The notes below the pieces were generated by a model that worked only from the letters and a program-made list of their open reading frames with translations, ran no database searches and had not been told where the DNA came from. The translations under genes and the position numbers were made by a program. From Naumovozyma dairenensis CBS 421 (taxonomy: Eukaryota; Ascomycota; Saccharomycetes; Saccharomycetales; Saccharomycetaceae), in assembly GCF_000227115.2 (NCBI RefSeq), contig NC_016482.1, positions 248,001-312,000 on the forward strand: 64,000 nucleotides of DNA, given 5' to 3'. Below, in pieces: positions 60,373 to 64,000 of the stretch (within the stretch, counting starts at the first letter, position 1; the number at the start of each line of letters is the position of its first letter).

Positions 60373-61551
60373 ATGCGTGTATTAAAACTACTGAAAAACG
60401 CTACTGGTGGTGCCAGTATTAGTTTACTTCCCGAGGATAAAGAGGATTTATTCACCATTCATCAACTGATCGATAAAGATGATGAAATAATTTTCAAGAA
60501 AAAATTCACAACGAAGACTGCACAAGTTAATGAACAAAGTTCTACCACTAAGAAGACAACGGATTTAGCAAGATTAAGAATCAAAGTTCTTTCCAATGAA
60601 TTTTCTCTGGCTGATGATTATTTAAAATATAAAGGTGTCACCACTACGGATGAATCAGGTCAATCAAATGTTGATATTCCTGTGGGTAAATTTCTTTCAT
60701 TTGTTGTGAATTTCACTTACCCTTTTACAATTATTAAGGATGAATTTGATAAATATGCTGAAAAATTATTAAATAATGCATGTAATCCTGAATCTAAATC
60801 AGATACAGCTGCTGTAGTATTACAAGAAGGTATCGCTCATGTTTGTTTATTGACACCATCCTCTACCATCTTAAAGCAAAAGATAGAATATAGTATGCCG
60901 AAGAAGAAAAGATCCACTGATGTAATGAAATTCGATGAAAAGACAACAAAATTCTATAAGGCAATCTATGAATCCATTAAGAAAAATTTCGATATTTCTA
61001 ATTTGAAATTAATTTTATTATGTTCTCCTGCATTTTATGCCAAGACACTTTATGATAAAATATTACAATATGCTAAAGAGGAACAAAATAAATTGATTCT
61101 AAGTAATCAAAACAAATTCTTAGTGGCTCATTGTTCTACAGGTTATTTACAAGGTATTAGTGAAGTTCTTAAAGATCCATTATTTACATCGAAATTAAAC
61201 GATACTAAATATACACAAGATGTTCAAATTTTGGATGATTTCTTGAAACATTTAGATGCAGATGATTTTAAAGCTTGGTATGGTGAGAGTGAAGTTGTAA
61301 AAGCTGCTGAAATGGGGGCTATCAATTATTTATTAATAACAGATATTATAATGAGATCCTCTGATTTAGTTCAAAGGAAAAAATTCCAAAACGTGGCTGA
61401 TGTAGTCGAACAGAATGGTGGTAAGGTCATTGTTTTCAGTACCTTACATGAATCCGGGGAAGAATTAGATAAATTGACAGGTGTAGCTTGTATCTTAAAG
61501 TATCCATTGCCTGATCTAGATGAAGATTATGAAGACGGTGAAGATATATAA
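60373..61551 (+). CDS. DOM34: Dom34 (pelota), ribosome rescue factor
   Basis: A 392-residue eRF1-like protein (S. cerevisiae 386). The N-terminal Sm-fold domain begins LPEDKEDLFTIHQLIDKDDE (about 20-39). The central domain (TAAVVLQEGIAHVCLLT, basic MPKKKRST near 175) lacks the GGQ hydrolysis motif, as in all pelota proteins. The C-terminal domain carries ACILKYPLPDLDEDYEDG. With Hbs1 it splits stalled ribosomes in no-go and non-stop decay. It is convergent with CDC10; in S. cerevisiae DOM34 (YNL001W) and CDC10 (YCR002C) lie on duplicated sister blocks. Confidence 0.96.
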   Translation: MRVLKLLKNATGGASISLLPEDKEDLFTIHQLIDKDDEIIFKKKFTTKTAQVNEQSSTTKKTTDLARLRIKVLSNEFSLADDYLKYKGVTTTDESGQSNVDIPVGKFLSFVVNFTYPFTIIKDEFDKYAEKLLNNACNPESKSDTAAVVLQEGIAHVCLLTPSSTILKQKIEYSMPKKKRSTDVMKFDEKTTKFYKAIYESIKKNFDISNLKLILLCSPAFYAKTLYDKILQYAKEEQNKLILSNQNKFLVAHCSTGYLQGISEVLKDPLFTSKLNDTKYTQDVQILDDFLKHLDADDFKAWYGESEVVKAAEMGAINYLLITDIIMRSSDLVQRKKFQNVADVVEQNGGKVIVFSTLHESGEELDKLTGVACILKYPLPDLDEDYEDGEDI

Positions 61552-61778
61552 GATCTAGTGAAAAAAACAAGATCCCTTCAGAGATTTTTCATATCGTTGT
61601 TTGAAATTATTATAGATAATATTTATTTCTTTTCACTTTGACTTTATTCATTTATTCACTCTTAAAATAAGCATTTTTTATGCATATATCTATATATTTT
61701 CAATTTTTATACTGTTGACTATACAATCCTGTCAATGGTATAAATAATTTTTTTTTTTGAATAGTTTTCATTTTACCG

Positions 61779-62738
61779 TTATTTCAATTGAGCAGAAGAA
61801 CGATTACTATTAGCATTTTCTTTCAGGGCAATCAATTGCCTTGCTCTAAAACGTTCGTAATGAATATAAGATGTAGATTCGATTAAATCTTGTAAATGTG
61901 TTCTAATTAAGAACTCTCTTAAGTATACGAACTCACATTGATTCATATCTTCTACGTTGATGGCACCCCAGCGTGTTTTTCTCCCTCTGAAAGTTTGGCC
62001 ATCGACTTCAATTTCCTTTTCTGAGCCAACAACAGCGAATGGGATAATTGATCTTATACTTTTATTCAATTCTAATTCTTCATCCGTTAAATCTTCATTA
62101 TCATATGGATATATTTTGAAATTATACTTTTGAAATTGTTTTTGAATATTTGATCTAAAATTAACTCTTTCATCGATGGTTAGAGCATCTGATTTAGCAA
62201 TAACTGGAATGACATTGGCCAATTCAGTCAATTTTTTCAAAGCGGCAATATCTAACTTAGTTAAACCTTTATTATTTGGTTGTAAGAAATATAAAATTGC
62301 ATGAACTCTTGTATCAGGGAGATGTCTCTCACGTTGTGCTGTTAATTCTTTACGTAAGTAAATGGAATGTTGTTCTTTAATATATTTAACTATTGGTTCC
62401 CAGACTTTATCATTATTGATTTGATCACCAAATCCTGGGGTATCAATGATGTTAATGTTCAAACGAACCTTATCTTCAATTAATGAATGAGTAGATACTT
62501 TCATTTCTGTGGTTTTCGAGATAGGTAGTTTAGTAATATCGTTGCCCGTAGCAGTATCAATCAAATGGGAGGCAAACAAAGTATTAATTAATGTACTTTT
62601 GCCTAAGCCTGAATGACCTACAACCATAATGTTAAATTGAAATCCTCTCTTAAGTAGACGGTGTTCAATTTGTGTAGTAATTGTGTCGAAACCAACGTAG
62701 GAAGTTGGTTCAAGAGCAGCAGTCATTGAAAGAGACAT
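61779..62738 (-). CDS. CDC10: Septin Cdc10
   Basis: A 319-residue septin (S. cerevisiae 322). The polybasic alpha-0 region HRLLKRGFQF precedes the GTPase domain. Motifs are G1 GHSGLGKST (about 41-49), G3 IDTPGFGD and G4 AKSD. The septin unique element covers RGRKTRWGAINVEDMNQCEFVYLREFLIRTHLQDLI. It lacks the C-terminal coiled coil, which is diagnostic for Cdc10 among yeast septins. It is the central subunit of the bud-neck octamer. Confidence 0.97.
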   Translation of the reverse strand: MSLSMTAALEPTSYVGFDTITTQIEHRLLKRGFQFNIMVVGHSGLGKSTLINTLFASHLIDTATGNDITKLPISKTTEMKVSTHSLIEDKVRLNINIIDTPGFGDQINNDKVWEPIVKYIKEQHSIYLRKELTAQRERHLPDTRVHAILYFLQPNNKGLTKLDIAALKKLTELANVIPVIAKSDALTIDERVNFRSNIQKQFQKYNFKIYPYDNEDLTDEELELNKSIRSIIPFAVVGSEKEIEVDGQTFRGRKTRWGAINVEDMNQCEFVYLREFLIRTHLQDLIESTSYIHYERFRARQLIALKENANSNRSSAQLK

Positions 62739-63132
62739 TGTTATTCGGTGAAATTCAGTACTTTTCGGAGATGTTAGTTCTTGAGCCTTTATACCTTGAT
62801 TATAGAGTAGCCAATAATGAACCTTACTTATGTACTTTTCTCAATGTTAAGCACTTTTGTCTCTTAGATCAACAACACATAAGAAGATTCAGATGTTTTT
62901 GATCTCGATAGTTTGATTAGGTTCCACAAATTTTTTCAAAACACAAAACTAACTCGTTGTTACCCGTCACGGGTAGAGGAATTCTCTTATTAAGAGTAAA
63001 TCCTTAATTAATTAATTAAGTAGAGATGAAGCAATTGATCGAGTGGTGATGACAGTTATTGAACACCTACAATTCGAAGGCCAGTGATTAATGAAGAAGG
63101 TAAGCTTGTTGTAAATGTTGCCATAATACGCT
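62739..63132. other. CDC10-MTQ1 divergent promoter
   Basis: About 390 bases; contains the Reb1-type palindrome and an AATTAATT repeat (63007-63020). Confidence 0.5.
62960..62975 (+). promoter_or_regulatory. Palindromic Reb1-type double site
   Basis: TTACCCGTCACGGGTA: a TTACCCG and an inverted CGGGTA core share a TCA centre, in the divergent promoter of CDC10 and MTQ1. Confidence 0.55.
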
Positions 63133-64000
63133 ATGCCAAGAATTAGTCCTGTCCTTGCAAAAAAAGCACTTTCCATCCAACCATATTTACCGCTATTACT
63201 CCCGGAATGCAGAACCTTAGAATCTGCTAAACAAGAATTGAAATGGATTCGTTATGAACTGTCATCATCTAATAGGACACACTATCGTATGAGTGTAAAA
63301 AAGGCATGCCTCTTAAGATACCAGCATGTGCCATTACAATATATCCTTGGCACTCAACCATTTGGCTCCTTGAACATCATCTGTAAAAGGAACGTTCTTA
63401 TCCCCAGATGGGAAACTGAAGAATGGGCAACTGCATTACTTAAGTGCTTGATTAAATATTGGAAAAACCATCAATTACGCAAACCATTATCTATATGGGA
63501 TCTTTGCTCGGGATCTGGTTGCATCTCACTTCTAAGTAAATCAGAGCTAAATAAAGCTGACATTAAATCCAATATTACTGCAATTGATTTATCTTCTGCT
63601 GCAATTTCCTTAATTAAGTTAAATATGCAAAAATTGAAAATACAAGCTATCAACGTAAAGCAATTGAATATTTTAGATTGTGGACCAACAAATAACTCAT
63701 TCCAAGAAATCGACGTTTTGATATGTAACCCGCCCTATATTCCTAAACATGATTTCAATATAAGCGTTAATAAATCAGTTAGATTATATGAACCTAAATT
63801 GGCATTAATTGGTGACTTGGAATTTTATGAAAATTTAATAGATTCCTGGTTGCTAAAAGGAAATAATCGAACTGTCAATTCGTTTGTTTATGAAATTGGG
63901 GATATACATCAGTTCAACTATATTAAAGAACGTATCAATAAAAACCCGTTATTAAAAGATACTTGGGAAGTTGGATTAAAATTCGATAGTAATGGGAAAC
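63133..64000 (+). CDS. MTQ1: Mtq1, mitochondrial glutamine methyltransferase (5' part)
   Basis: The frame starts MPRISPVLAKKAL and is open to the window end (289 codons seen), so the C-terminus is missing. It is a HemK/PrmC-type protein: PRWETEEW substrate loop (about 96-103), SAM-binding IWDLCSGSGCISLL (about 123-136), and the catalytic NPPY at about 199-202 in VLICNPPYIPK. Mtq1 methylates the GGQ Gln of the mitochondrial release factor Mrf1. The basic N-terminus suits mitochondrial targeting. Confidence 0.92.
   Translation, partial: MPRISPVLAKKALSIQPYLPLLLPECRTLESAKQELKWIRYELSSSNRTHYRMSVKKACLLRYQHVPLQYILGTQPFGSLNIICKRNVLIPRWETEEWATALLKCLIKYWKNHQLRKPLSIWDLCSGSGCISLLSKSELNKADIKSNITAIDLSSAAISLIKLNMQKLKIQAINVKQLNILDCGPTNNSFQEIDVLICNPPYIPKHDFNISVNKSVRLYEPKLALIGDLEFYENLIDSWLLKGNNRTVNSFVYEIGDIHQFNYIKERINKNPLLKDTWEVGLKFDSNGK

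Overview
This 64 kb window is yeast nuclear DNA from a budding yeast of the Saccharomyces family (Saccharomycetaceae). It is AT-rich, its genes are compact and mostly intronless, and the few introns carry perfect TACTAAC branch points. Almost every unique gene has a clear S. cerevisiae ortholog. Genes known as flanking markers in the ancestral order (HOS4, COX5 and HPM1 around MSG5/COG5; SLM1/2 next to ALG11) are missing, which fits a post-whole-genome-duplication species. A Naumovozyma/Kazachstania-like genome is my guess; the species cannot be proved from the sequence alone.

Layout. 0-10.2 kb: a block collinear with S. cerevisiae chromosome XIV left arm: VAC7 (3' part), MSG5, COG5, a two-exon YNL050C ortholog, and SEC24. 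11-15.5 kb: UBC8 (two exons) and GLC3, as on S. cerevisiae chromosome V (YEL012W-YEL011W). 16-24.9 kb: retrotransposon territory. A degenerate Ty3/gypsy-like element carries an internal inversion and a nested solo LTR. Next come tRNA-Lys(CUU) and a second Ty3-like element that is mostly lost in a 595-base assembly gap. 26.7-32.5 kb: an orphan 148-aa frame, then orthologs of YCR016W, YCR015C/CTO1 and ADY2 (as on chromosome III), then tRNA-Asn(GUU) with an interrupted LTR. 34-39 kb: a long gene-poor stretch leading to a FLO11-like adhesin. 39-45 kb: copia-type retrotransposon debris. 46-52.8 kb: YIP3 (two exons), LAP2, a YNL046W-like gene and ALG11 (frameshifted), all on the minus strand. 53-55.1 kb: initiator tRNA-Met, LTR debris, tRNA-Gln(UUG) and a foldback repeat. 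55.4-64 kb: VAC8, EDC3, DOM34, CDC10 and the start of MTQ1.

The main structural result is that flipping about 42 kb (from the SEC24/UBC8 spacer to the ALG11/VAC8 spacer) restores two ancestral adjacencies at once: SEC24 next to ALG11, and VAC8 next to UBC8-GLC3. The window therefore looks like one ancestral track carrying a large paracentric-type inversion, with tRNA genes and LTRs at one breakpoint. The genes themselves are ordinary housekeeping functions: secretion (SEC24, COG5, YIP3), vacuole (VAC7, VAC8), glycogen, N-glycosylation, mRNA decay and ribosome rescue (EDC3, DOM34), septin, signalling (MSG5), adhesion and acetate transport.

The less ordinary signals are in the mobile DNA. One Ty3-like element has a textbook -1 slippery heptamer at its gag/pol overlap, while the neighbouring Ty3-like element has a +1 type site. 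There is also a 1,028-bp insertion with exact 5-bp target duplications, a long foldback repeat with a second partial copy 8 kb away, and a copia mini-element between identical LTR segments. I saw no CRISPR array, operon or other prokaryote-type system.
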